DNA from: Pachyseris speciosa
Lineage: Eukaryota; Cnidaria; Anthozoa; Scleractinia; Pachyseridae
Direction of reading: 5' to 3'
NCBI GenBank assembly: GCA_016490735.1
Contig: JAEMWC010000120.1
Coordinates: 130,001-194,000, forward strand
Length of the DNA: 64,000 nt
The position numbers were made by a program, and so were the translations under genes. The notes under the pieces were generated by a model that searched no databases, was not told where the DNA came from, and saw only the letters and a program-made list of their open reading frames with translations. Shown here piece by piece: positions 22,261 through 34,400 of this stretch (position 1 is its first letter; every line of letters begins with the position of its first letter).

Positions 22261-22898
22261 AAAAGTGTGGCCTGGAAAAGTGTGTCATGCCTGGCCATTG
22301 CTGTTTTATAGCCGGGATTTCTTGGCAACGATGGCCTCACAAGCCCGGCTCTCCCGGATATACTGTTCCAAGCCAGGCATTCTTGGCTATCCTGGCCTGC
22401 AAGCTAATGGCCACATTATATTAAATTAGAACGGCATTCTTTGTCATCTCCAATGTTGAACAGAATAAAAGTTCCTCATCAAGGGAGTATTACAAATCCG
22501 TCTAGTATGATGACTTTGATATTACATACCTAAACCGTTTTTCCGTCGCTTGACATGGATTTGATGTTCATATCTCGTTCGCGTTTCAAGCAATCCAAAA
22601 TCCCTATACTCATCCACAAAACTGTATTGTGGGATATTTTGAGCATATTTGGGAAGAGATAATTTTTCGAGAAGGATTTGTAAATTTAAAAGGTCTCCAA
22701 TAGGTTTGGCGGGATGCGGGATTTGGCTATTTTTCGCGGTGATATTCGGGATTTGAGCGGAAAACGGGGGCGGGAAGCGGGAATTTCAGTTGCGAGTGGG
22801 AGCGGGATTTCGTGATTTTATAGGGTTGGGATGCGAGATTGGCAAGGGAAACAGAGCGGGATACGGGATTTCAATTCCAACGTGATTTCGTCCTATTA

Positions 22899-23504
22899 GG
22901 CATCGTTTACACGGACGCGGTTCCCAATCGACACGGTTTCATGACCTCGAAACCGCATCAAAAACGACACGGTTTCGAAGTGTTTACACGGTATCTATCC
23001 AGCCATTTACATCATGGCGATCTCGTTCTCAGGCATTCTTCTGGGAGCATAACACCGTCCAAAAAGTTGTCCCACCAAACACGAGTTCTCCAAGGCCGAA
23101 TCCAGAATCTTCTCTTCGTGACTCTGGAGCGTATCGACAACATTTCAAGACATCTCTGTCTGTTATTAAGATATGAAAGCTGAAAAAGCGAACTTAAATT
23201 GCGATTGTGCAACAACTGGCACTGAACTGGGCTGAAACGCTGTTGTGGGAGGCTCGCCATATTTACCCTTCGCGAGCCAGCCAATTTGGCACCAAAATAA
23301 GTAAATGTTTTTAAATCGATGCTGTTTCGCCGTTTACACGACCAATGAAACCGTATCGTTTTGAAAACGGTCCTGACTTTTGAAAGCGTTGTCAAAACGA
23401 CCTGGTTCTGATAACGAACTCGACCGGCGCCGTGTAAACGAAAGGCGTAACCGCATCGAAACCGATTCGGTTACAAATGAAACTGCGTCCGAGTAAACAG
23501 TGCC
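22899..23504. mobile_element. MITE with GGCAYNGTTTAC ends
   Basis: The left end is GGCATCGTTTACACGGACGC. The right end read from the - strand is GGCACTGTTTACTCGGACGC. AAACCGNNTCG motifs recur in both subterminal zones. The flanks are TTA on the left and TAA on the right, so the duplicated target is not resolved. No coding capacity. Confidence 0.7.
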
Positions 23505-24199
23505 TAATTATAAGATGACCAGCGCAAAAACCCTCTGTCAGGACTTGTCAAACGTATCCATTATCACTTACCCCGCGTCAGTACAGTATCACACCGTATG
23601 AGGTCTTTGAGTCCTATTGTGATCTTTTGTACTTGCCTCTGACATAAATGGCATTTGTTCATTTAAGACATTTGGGTCTGTATTCTTGACTTCAGTGTCC
23701 TCAGTCCCGATTTTTTCAGTTCTAGTCTTTCGACCTTTCTACCCGCGTTAAGTGGTTTGTTGCGGCCAGTACGGCCACGCCGGAAAGCGGCGACGGTTTA
23801 ATAGAGGACTTCGCGCTTGTTGAGGGATCATGGGTAATCAGGGCAACAAAAACAAGATGGCGGCCGCATGGAAGCCGGTAAAGCTCGCGAAACTGAACTT
23901 TGTGGAATTGTTTGCGGCTTTTCGCTTGGAAAAGGAAAACTGGCATCAAGAACAGCCATTCATATTCATCTTGTAGTGTACTGTCAAAGTCATGCCACAT
24001 TATCGCTGCCTACATTTTCCTCTCATGCTCCAACGCTTTACCTAATTGCCAGTGATAAGTCTAAACGCTCACCAAGGAAAAGGAAAGTTGTAACCCGTAA
24101 CGACAATGGATACTCTCCTTCAAATGCACCCGAGAAGCGCTTACGCTTTCAAGAAGCACAGGTGCAGTGTAATATCAGCTTTACTTTATAACAGCTTAC

Positions 24200-25110
24200 G
24201 AGGGAATATGACGTCCGATTTTACACTGGATTGCCCTCTTCAAGTGCTTTTCGGTTGCTTTTCGAACAGTTGTCAGCAAAAGCCAGGGAAATGCATTATT
24301 GGACAGGTGAAAAACATGCCGAACTTCACATATTATGGCATCAAAGGTGATTAGAACAGCGAGAGCCTTAACTTTGGAGCAAGAATTGTTTTTGTGCCTC
24401 ATCAGGTTGAGGCAAGGCTTTCCAGTGCAAGACCTTGCATTTCGTTTTTCAGTCTCGGAAAGCACAGTATCTTCCATCTTTACTACTTGGGTGAAGTTCA
24501 TGTGTAAAGAATTACAATGGCTTATTTTGTGGCCTGACAGGTCTATAATACAGAGGAATATGCCAGACATGTTTCTCAAGTATTATCCTAAATGCAGTGT
24601 GATCATTGATTGCACCGAAGTTTACATAGAAACACCTTCTAGCTTAGAAATAGCTGCAATGTGTTGGTCAAATTATAAGCAGCATTATACTGTTAAATTT
24701 TTGATTGGCATTACCCCCAATGGTGCTGTATCATTTGCATCTCCCGTCTATGGTGGAAGGGCTAGTGATGCGTTTATTGTCAAAGACTGCAGGTTTTTAA
24801 ATTCCCTCCAGCCTTATGATGAAGTAATGGCTGACCGGGGTTTTAAAATTCACGATTTACTTTCATTTCATTAATGCTTTCTGACCATTCCTCCTTCTAA
24901 ACACACAAACTTGCAAATGTACCCAAAGAGGTTAAAACAACATCAAGGATTGCCAATGTCTGAATTTATGTTGAGCAAGCAATTAAAAGAATAAAACACT
25001 TCCTTATTCTTAAAAGGGAACTTCCCATCAGCTTATTGCCACTTATAGATGATATTGTTATTGTTTGCTCTTCCCTTAGCAACCTGAATGAACCCTTATC
25101 CCTGTGAACG
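24200..25110 (+). pseudogene. Harbinger-like transposase (DDE_4 type), decayed
   Basis: The best-preserved part is 24335-24874: a helix-turn-helix (LEQELFLCLIRLRQGFPVQD ... SVSESTVSSIF) then the nuclease domain with first Asp in IIDCTEV, YKQHYTVKFLIGITPNG, GGRASDAFI and second Asp in MADRGF. The frame then shifts near 24865; in the next frame TSRIANV is followed by a TGA (probably a mutated CGA Arg codon) and IYVEQAIKRIKHF, which supplies the catalytic Glu. An upstream piece in another frame (24200-24330) reads as the linker before the helix-turn-helix. At least three lesions make it inactive. Confidence 0.85.
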
Positions 25111-26002
25111 GACGTTTACCCTATTGCCAGGACAACTAATGTGGAACTGTTCTTCCTTAAAAGGGTATAGAAGATTCTCTTGCTTGCCAAAGACTGTGAG
25201 CCTTGGTTAGTTTTGTGTTAAGCCTGTTTCTATGTAGCACTTAAATCAGTTAACATATGTTTACTCCTGGTCACTCATATTCTATCTTGATTGTCTAGAC
25301 CAGGATTTACATGTGTATTCTTTGTACTGTTTTTAAAATAAAACCTGTTGTTGTTGTTACATTTTTTTTACTTTCATGCCTGGGAGAATTTGCAGGTAGG
25401 AAGAGAGAGTATGTAATCTACAGGGGTTGTGTGCACAACACACAGGAACTGAAGGTTGACCAAGCAAGCAATGATTGTTTAACCCAAGAGAGAACTCTCT
25501 CAGCCAAGATGTTTATTCACTACAAGTAGTTTCAAGTTCCATAATGCAAACACAAACTTTGAACTCAATTGAAACACCTACTTTCCATTAAGTGACTAAG
25601 TGAAACAACAGACCAAATATAAAGACAGCATTACTTGTTTCTTGTTTTTGTTCTAGATCATTGTAAGGTACATTGTCTAATCTTAGAGACTGTCATTGTT
25701 CAGGGCAAGGTGATTACAAGAGCTACAAATAAATGACTGAGGACAAGATTTCTCGTCAATCTTCAAACAGCCCCAATGATACCACAGGGAACAAGACTCA
25801 CCGGCACTGCAGACTATTTTCATTACAACTGTCAAACTCCTCAGGTTCTAAACAGAGACTGTCACAAAGGGGGCAATAGCAAAGGGGTCTGAACCCAAGA
25901 ATTACCCTTTGCAGATAAGTCTTGAAAAATATTACAAGGTTTGGAAGGACTTGCTGCCAGAACTCTCTTTCAAAATATATAAGTTCAACAAATTGATCCC
26001 CT

Positions 26003-26450
26003 TTACCTGTCCAAACAACAAAAAAGTCTCTCTAGGCCTGACATAGCCATCTCCCCTGTAATTTGGGTGTAATATCTGTGCTCTCTTTTTAGCCTAAGCT
26101 TTCCTTCATGCATTTCCAAATATTCTATCTTATCCCAAACTTCTGAAATAAGCATTCCTCTCACTGAGTAGGGACACTTGTATGCCATGGCAGTTTCACC
26201 ACAGCAGTCACAAGAAAAAATGTTGTCGGGGCTTGCCCCCCAAAAAGGGTGAGACTTTGAAACAAATAAGCCACAGGAGTGCAATTTTCCATTTCATTTC
26301 TCCGGTGGAAAGATCAAGGAAATCTTCCAAGTGTTTTGCCATGATCGCATATGCAGCGTTCCCCGCGGACGTTCCACGTTGTAGTAGATGAAAGCTCCTT
26401 TCTGTACTTGTTAATGTCAGAATAATTACGAATGTTCTCCAAAGAATCAT
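26003..26450 (-). pseudogene. YqaJ-type exonuclease fragment
   Basis: The core reads CGLFVSKSHPFWGASPDNIF, then SCDCCGETAMAYKCPYS: the GASPD aspartate and the E..K..C triad spacing fit YqaJ/lambda-exonuclease-like nucleases. The N-terminal half (NAAYAIMAKHLEDF) is in another frame with a shift near 26270, and the first catalytic-triad Glu is replaced (ETAMAYK where LLEIK is usual). This family is common in cnidarian transposons and is not evidence of a virus here. Confidence 0.75.
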
Positions 26451-26608
26451 TTTTTGATGTCAATTTTCCTTTTCACGGGCGAAAAGCCGCAAACAATTCC
26501 AAAACAGATTAGTTTCGCGAGCACTACCGGCTTACACGCGGCCGCCATCTTGTTTATGTTTGCCCTGATTACCCATGATCCCCCAACAAGCGCGAAGTCC
26601 TCTATTTA

Positions 26609-28441
26609 CCGAACGAACCGGGAAACGAAGCATGCGACATTATAATTTGCGTCGCTATTTTATACTAGAAATAGTTTTCACTAAAGCTGCCCCCGTATTT
26701 TAATTTTTGAGTAGTTGTGTGGTTGTAAATATTAAAATACTGAAGACATTGTTGCTCATTTCTGCATTGTTGTTAGTGAAATAAAGCAGTTCTGTAATTT
26801 CATGTGTAAGAAGCATATTTCTCCAGTACATCAAAGGCAGAAGCAATATTTGATTTAGTGTCATTGTTCAACAATTGAGATTTAGATGGCTGTTTAATGT
26901 CTTGATTGCGCGGATTTCGTCGGGTTTGTTTACGTATAGAATTCCGTGAATTGAGATACACAGAAAAACAGACAATAAGCTTGCCTGAATAAAAAAGATA
27001 TTTAGATGAGCCTGAGTTTATGCCTGAAAAGTAAACGCGTTGAATATAATTTTTTCCTCGAGTTAATCTTCGCGAAGACGAAGAAGGCGAATACGAGGAC
27101 AATTTACTTGCATAGAACTGAGCATGTTTTTCGCAAATTTCGCTGGAAGTTGCTTGGAATACAAAAAATCGGTGAATTTAATATAAAGTACGGTATAAAT
27201 TCACATTCAAACTTGTACTTTTTTGAAAGATAGACTCCCAGAAGCGCTCAAACATTTCGGAAAAGGTCTATTATTCTTGTGATGATTCGCAGTGAAAGCA
27301 CATGTCTCTTCGCCACCATTTGCCCTCGATGAGGGATTTCTTCGCTATGAACTAACCGATTTCCATTGTTTAACCTGTCGAGTGTTCCGTGGATCTTGTT
27401 ATTTTGATTTACAGTTTTAAAAAGCTGTCTTTTCCTTCTGAGAACGGCATACTCGTATGCTAGCAGCCATTTTGATGTGAAAGCAAGAATGTTACCCGGC
27501 ACAACCTTGCGCGCCTAGTTTCATCAAATCGGGAACGCTTCCCATACTACAAACACATTTCTTACATTTCTTACATTTCTAACATTTTTAAAATCTTACG
27601 CGGGGACTCCTAGAGTGCCTCCTCGGTTGGGCCAAAACCCTGCGGGGGCAATTATGAAAAGGGTGGGAGCTTGTTGCGAGCGGTAATGCCTTCCTTCGCA
27701 TAAAGGTACAGGTCTTGATATTAGAAAGTTCTATTAATAGCATTCTAGAACTGCTCTAGTAAGAAGAGCCCTATAGTGTGTGATTTAATATGAAATATAA
27801 AATGCTCTGACATTAGAAAGTTCTATAGCATTCTAGAACCGCTCTATTTGGAAGAGCTTGTCTTGACGTTAGAAAGTTCTATAGCATTCTAGATAAAATG
27901 GTCGTATGTGTAAACATCTAAAGCCTTTCATGATCTTTTCTGTAATGTTAATTTCTATAAAGCTTCTGCGTTAATTATTATATAACAAATTACTAATTAA
28001 CGCAAGAACGTCTTTGAAAAGTGGGCTGGATCGGGATTCCCAAGTCAAAAAGGGCGGGATGGCGGGATTAACAGGTGTAAATGGGCGGGAAAGCGGGATC
28101 TGAGATCCGTATTGTGGACCCTCATTTAGAGAAATAGGGAATATTGAAGATTTTTAAAATGATGGTTTAAACAACCTTCAGTGGCCTTGTGGGGTGTCAA
28201 CTGTCTGGTGGCGTCTCAAAACATTTCTGTACATTTTAATCCCTTCATTTAACTTCCACTTAAGAAATAATAGTGTCAAATTTCAGTCACGTTTATTTCA
28301 CGTGAGTGTTCGCCAGTCTTCAGCAGTCTTATTCCGGGAAAATCAGGACGCCTTTGCAAAATGCTTGTGTAAGCTGATTTTGTTTCCCTCCAGTTTTACA
28401 AAATTGGTGGCTTAGAGATATACAGCAATAACTTTTATTTC
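26609..28441. other. Upstream region of the copy 2 gene, no gene seen
   Basis: Contains short tandem repeats (27715-27900) and a GGCGGGAT-rich stretch (28020-28110) that resembles 22700-22860. The promoter of the gene starting at 28442 should be in the last few hundred bases; no convincing TATA box was seen. Confidence 0.35.
27715..27900 (+). repeat. Three copies of a TTAGAAAGTTCTAT...GCATTCTAGAA repeat
   Basis: Units start near 27720, 27810 and 27865. Each contains the dyad AGAAAGTTCT and CATTCTAGA, with GCTCTA(T/G) following in the first two. Confidence 0.7.
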
Positions 28442-31400
28442 ATGATGGCGATCTCAGATAAACAACAGTTTACGTTGATTTGCATTTTGTCGGCGGGGAT
28501 GTGCTGTGTGTCGCTTGCTTTTGAGTGCATGCCAGTGGACGGGTATGAAGGCTGCGCGTGTTATCGGGAGAGGAACAACACCAAAGAACATGTGAATCTT
28601 TTTCCGCTGAAGAGTAATTCTTCCAGCCCGAGGTAGGAAAAGTGATTAACTAAAAAATGTATGATTTATTTTCACCCTGAATTAATTGTGAGCCAGAGCT
28701 TAAAAAATAATGTGCAAATTGCTGGGGAGGTTGCCAACTCTCCTGACCATGCGTGCATGACTGTATGCATGGTTTTGGCACTTCGGAGAAATACTGATTA
28801 GTGAGGTACTGTTGAGAGTTTGGGAGGGTACAGTGTTGTAGCTATTCATTGTTTACCTGTAATTATTCATGTACAACATTGTACCTATTCATGAGCAACG
28901 GACTCCCCTTGTCTGACGAGGCGTCAGGGTGGGGCGAGCGGGAAGGGGGTCCCATGTCGCTTGTCTGAATTTTAAAATCTCCCTTGCTGGTGTTTTGGCT
29001 TTTATGTGACTGTCGGAATTTGCCCTGGCAGGGCCTCTTGTCCATGTAATTATTGAGGCCTTCCAATGGGTGGTCTGGTGTCACTTTGTCGCTCATTTAC
29101 AACTCTGTTGAATAGGCTAGCATGATAAAATGAAGTTCTTCTTCTTATTCTTCTTCTTCTGTCTTGCGCTTGTTTGGTTAGGGACAAATGTCGCTGTTGC
29201 AAAGAAAACAAAGAGGAATGGAAAGTGAATTGTCGTTGTAGCAAACTGTCGCCCATTTTCTGCCAATTTCTGTCGGTTGTCAGTGTTTTGGGAGACGATT
29301 GTCGCCTGTTTTCAGAGCCATGTCACTTGTCAGTTCTACCCCTTGGAAGGTCTCATTATTGTAATTAGTGCAAGTAAATATAAATGTGCACTGCAGTGCA
29401 GAGTAGGGCACTTTCCTTTTGCATGGAAAAAATGGAGGAAAATGTTCTGTTAAAAGGAAAAGGACAATTTCCTTCAATCAAAATGCAATGGGACAAGAGT
29501 GAGACTGCGTGCTAACAAAACAACACCAAACCGCATGTTTAATTCAACAAGGAGAATGGAACTAGTGGGACACTGCAGATGGTACAGGATTTTTTTTATC
29601 ATTCCAGTAAAAACTTGAAAAGAGGAATACTCCATAAGGTATTCCTTTTGTTTTGAAAAATTTCCAGTGGCAAAGTCTGTTCCATTTGATTTGCAATAGA
29701 CTGGTTCGCAGCATTGTCAAGAAATTATCCATGTCATCAGCTTCTCTGTGGGTTTGACCCCCAGGCTAGCAAGGGGGATTATAAAATCAGTCAAGGAAAC
29801 TTGACTAACTTCCCTGAGAGGTTGGGAAATCTTGCAAGACAAAGTCCCCAGGGTGATGTGTCTCTCAGCAGAAAATCCCTGTGGCATCCTTTACAAAGTT
29901 AGTGACCTCGTTCCCCCCCCCCTCCCACCCCCCAATCTTCTCATAAAATTAATTTTCCCTACCCTTGGACAAAGAATCCCATGTCCATCTCCTTGTATTC
30001 CCCCAAATATCTCCCTGGTTGGCCTGGGGATCGACCCCAGGGGAAGCCGATGACATGTGCATATGAAGACCTACAGCTGAACCTTTCCCTATGGACACCT
30101 CTCTAATAGGGATCACACCCCTCTATTATGGGCAGTTTTCTATGTCCCAGAAAATTCTCACACATTTACTTGAAAGAAAAAACCCTCTGTAATACAGACC
30201 CTTTCTGGACACTAAATCCTGGCCCCAGAGAGATTACGGATGCACATTTTTCAATTAAAGGGTATTCTGCAAAAGGGGTGTATATCACTTTTTTACCTTA
30301 AAATCCAAATTTCTCTAAATTCTCTCTACTTTGGCATACCGATGGAGGGTGACTAGCCTGTGCATGTCTGACCAGATACTTCAGCAGGTTAAGAAAAGGA
30401 TATGGTGTACACAAACTCATCCTGTTTAAGTGTTAATGGCCCGGGACTAGTTTCATAGTGGTATAATCTCGAAATCAAAATGCTTCGTCTATTAAATGAG
30501 ATTAATATTGTCAATTTTGATAGCGGTCCTTTTAACCAATCTCAAACCCAGATTTTGCGATTGAAAATTAGATTTCCCATTCCATTTATGGTGAAACCAA
30601 TCTTAGATTGCAATCTAAACAATCCACCTCCGAACGTGGATCGTTTGGATTGGTAACTGACACTGGTTTCAGATTTTCATTCCATTTGAGTTCCTCCAGC
30701 AAGGAGAGGAAAGCGAGCGGCATTCTCAGAAAACCTGCCATTGACAAAAACAAGTTTCCAGGCCTCACTGTGTGGATGGATCTTTTTTTTTCAGATTTTT
30801 GTTCCAGCTAGCAGAAAAATCTGAACAATCTGGATTGTCTAAATCTGAAAAACGAATTCTGTAAAAGGAATGCGACCTTTGTCAGGGAGGAAATTCAACT
30901 GGATAAAAAATGAAAAGCCATATCAGAATTCAAGGACCAGTGTAAATTAAATTCAGTTTTGGGAAAATTGGTTGTAGCATTTACAGTAAGGTGCCGGGAG
31001 AATACACAAGCTGTATAACATGCACCTAATTTGCATTTTTCCTTTTTGGTTTTAGGTTTACTGTTAAGGATAACAAAGATTGGTATATTTCCTACACTCC
31101 ATGCGGTGTGTTCAGTGAGTTTGTTGCTCAGAACAGGACTCAGTCATGTGTTGATGCCTCAGTGAGTTGATCCATCTGAAGACAGTTCTCTTTAACTGTT
31201 AATTAAGCTAGTGCACATGGCTAATCAAAAGAAATTCCTGGAATTTTGTTTCAATATTTAGTTATTGTAATAGCTACTGAAGTGGAAATTGGCCATGGTA
31301 GTCCACTCAAGATTACTGCTGCCATAAATCAACACCGTATAAACACTGACAGCCATCAACCAGTCGCCAGTCTGCTTTGTTGTTGCCGAAAAAAGGAACA

Positions 31401-34400
31401 TTGGCCTTTGGCAACATTTTGAGTTAAACTGGTGTCTGTTGCTTGACTATAAAAGGTGCTTGATGTTGGGTGGGTGGGGAGGGCATCTGTTGTAAGGTCA
31501 TTTCATTTAAATCAAATGAAATCAAATAACTTTATTTATACATGGTGTTCTCATCAGATCATTTAGAAAGACATTTTCTAAATTAATTTAGCAGACATGC
31601 ATGACATTTAACTAATGCTATTATTAATTCCTTTTTATCATCACCTGTCATTAGGTTGCAAGGTGGTCAAATCCTGTTTGTGAAAGTCTTGGACATCAGA
31701 AAGATGCAAAGTTTGAAAGTACCATTGTTGGAGATGATGATGGCAGGATCAAATCAGATCTTACCCTAGTTTTCGTGTGAGTCTGACAATAAGGACCTAT
31801 GTGCTGCAGATGATCACTTGCGATATCAATCTTGTTTCTACAATCTCCTTACAATTGCATATTCTAATATTAAGCAATACTCATCATACTCATACTTCCA
31901 TTACTTCCATTTAGTACGTATCTATTCACAAATCTAAAGGTCCCTATTCACACAAAGGTTTTGCACTCCTGGATATGGTAATCACTTTATTAGGCAATAA
32001 CGATTTTAGTCAAATTCATTGCCTTAATTTATAGATTCAATTGCAAATACCTTGTAAGAACTTGCTACTGTGTGATAAAAGTGATAAATCTAAACTAAAA
32101 CAATACAATGGAGCATTCTGCATTCAATGTGCACCATGCTAGTGTTTGGGCCTAGTAAGTCATCAAGACTCAAGAAACAGTCCTCTGATCTTCAAAGCTC
32201 TTTCTGTCAAAGCATCTTATCCCATGAAAGAAAGGATGAAAGAAGGGAGGGAGGGGGGATGGGAAATGGACAAAGGAAGGGGATGGGAAATGGACAAAGG
32301 AATGGGAAATGGACAAAGGAAGGGAGGGAGGGGGAATGGACAATGGGAGGGAGAGAGGGGAGGAATGGGAAATGGACAAAGGAAGGGAGGGAGGGAGGGA
32401 GGGAGGAATGAGAAATTGACAAAGGGAGGGAGGGGAGGAAGGAAGGAAGGAAGGAAAAGAGGGATGGATAGATAGATAGATATTTTTATTTCAACACGGA
32501 GTTTCTTCTATTACATGGAATTGGTTTCTGAGAAAGCCGTGCATGCAAAAATATCAAAAGTCAATATAAATTACATAAATTACAGGTATACCAAAGCTAA
32601 AAAGAAGTATTAATAATGTTATTGATGTCATGGAGATCAAGTAAGCGTAAGATGGGAGGGAATTTCATAGCTTAGCACCACGGCACGAAAAGCTGTTTTT
32701 CAAATTTTTGGTGTTGGGTTTTTGGAGTGCTAAATTAAAGTTAGAGTCTCTGAGGTTGTAAGCAGTAGTGTCACGAACTAGGTGAAATGCTTCAGTGAGG
32801 TACTCAGGAGCTTTGCTGTGCATAATTTTGTGCATCATAATCGCAGTATGATGGTGGTGATGGACTCCAAGAGTGTCCCACTGAAGCATTTTCAATATCT
32901 TGGCTGATCTGATCTGCTGATCACTTTGAGTGATGATCCGAGCTGCTCAGTTATGGAGTTTGTCAAATCTCTCTGAGAGGCCTTTGTTTAAACCTGCCCA
33001 AACTATGTCACAATAATCAAATAATGAAAGAATCAGCGATTTGTAAATCATGATTAAAATTTCTTTTGGGACAAACGGTCTAACCTGTTTTAAAACAACA
33101 AGGCCTGCAGAAATCTTCTTTGCGATATGGTCTACGTGGTTCGACCATGACAAATGTTCGTCTAATTGTATACACCTAAAGATTTACTATACTTTACCCT
33201 CTTTATCGGATCATCACCTAATTTGATTTGGAGAGGGAACGTCAGTTGGGCTGATTAATTATGTTTAGAGCAAACTAAAAGATACTCGGTCTTAAGTACG
33301 TTTAGACTTAACCTATTGGCGATAAGCCACTTTCCAATGCTTGTTAATTCATTGTTGACCATGCTCTCTAGATCACTAAAGCAAGATGCCGTAATAGTTA
33401 AGTTTGTATTAGGGGCACCCAACGAACCAAATCAACCAAAAGGCTGTAGAAAGGCATTTTTAAGTACCTTGTTGTGTTTGAAGTATGTTTTAAGTGATGT
33501 TTTCATTAGCTAGAAGAATTTCATCTGTTCGGATTCCCTAGCTGAAATTTTAATTGCCCGAAAATGTTAGGGAACAAAATCTTCCTTTGAGAAAATGCTA
33601 GCTGAAATGAACTTTCCATGAACTTTCTAGGGAAGTATTTTCTTTTCGAAAATGCTAGCTGACGTTTTTGACTGCCAAAAACAGCTATTACGACCTTTCC
33701 GAAAACCTTAGGGGCTATGATTTCCCAATTGTGAATCTTTTAGGCCACGTTTTAGTTACGAAAATCCGAGGGCACTCTTTAATCGTTGCCGAAAGCCCAA
33801 GGCGAATTACCCTCCACCGAACAGATATCTACCGAAACTTGTCGATGGGTGCCCCTGTTTGTATCGTCAGCAAACATCCGTGCTTTTGAATAATTTAGAG
33901 AACAAGGTAGATCGTTAATCCAGATAAGAAATAGCAGAGGATCTAGTATTGAACCTTGGGGTACACCTCAGGAAATAGGTTTGTCTTTCGATAGAAAACC
34001 GTCAAGTTCGCATCTTTGGTGTCGACCTGAAAGATATGATTTGAAGGGAGGGAGAGAGGGAGAGAGGAAAGGAAGGAGGGATGGGGAATGGACAAAGGGA
34101 GAGAGGGAGGAGGGAAAGGTAGGAAGGAAGGAAGGAAGGAAGGGAGGAAGGAAGGAGGGAGGGAGGAAAGGAGGGAGGGATGAGGAATGAACAAAGGGAG
34201 AGAGGGAGAGGAGAAAGGAAGGGAGGAAGGAAGGAAGGAAAGGAAGGAGGGAGGAAGGAAAGGAGGGAGGGATGGGGAATGGACAAAGGGAGAGAGGGAG
34301 GGGAGAAAGGAAGGAAGGAAAGGAAGGAGGGAGGGATGGGGAAAGGACAAAGGGAGAGAGGGAGAGGAGAAAGGAAGGAAGGGAGGAAGGAAGGAGGGAG

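Larger units (their letters stand above)
23802..26605. mobile_element. Harbinger-type transposon with convergent transposase and YqaJ exonuclease
   Basis: Inverted repeats of about 70 bp begin ATAGAGGACTTCGCGCTTGT and end in AAGATGGCGGCCGC; TTA is duplicated at 23799-23801 and 26606-26608. Inside are a Harbinger-type transposase on the + strand and a YqaJ-type nuclease on the - strand, pointing toward each other, both broken. Confidence 0.88.

Noticed and set aside
26003..26450. Viral or phage gene because of YqaJ similarity
   Set aside because: It lies inside the TIRs of a Harbinger-type element, next to its transposase, and is frameshifted; no other virus-like gene is near.
32127..32475. 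Two overlapping ORFs rich in Gly, Arg and Lys
   Set aside because: They translate the left part of the GA satellite within intron 3.
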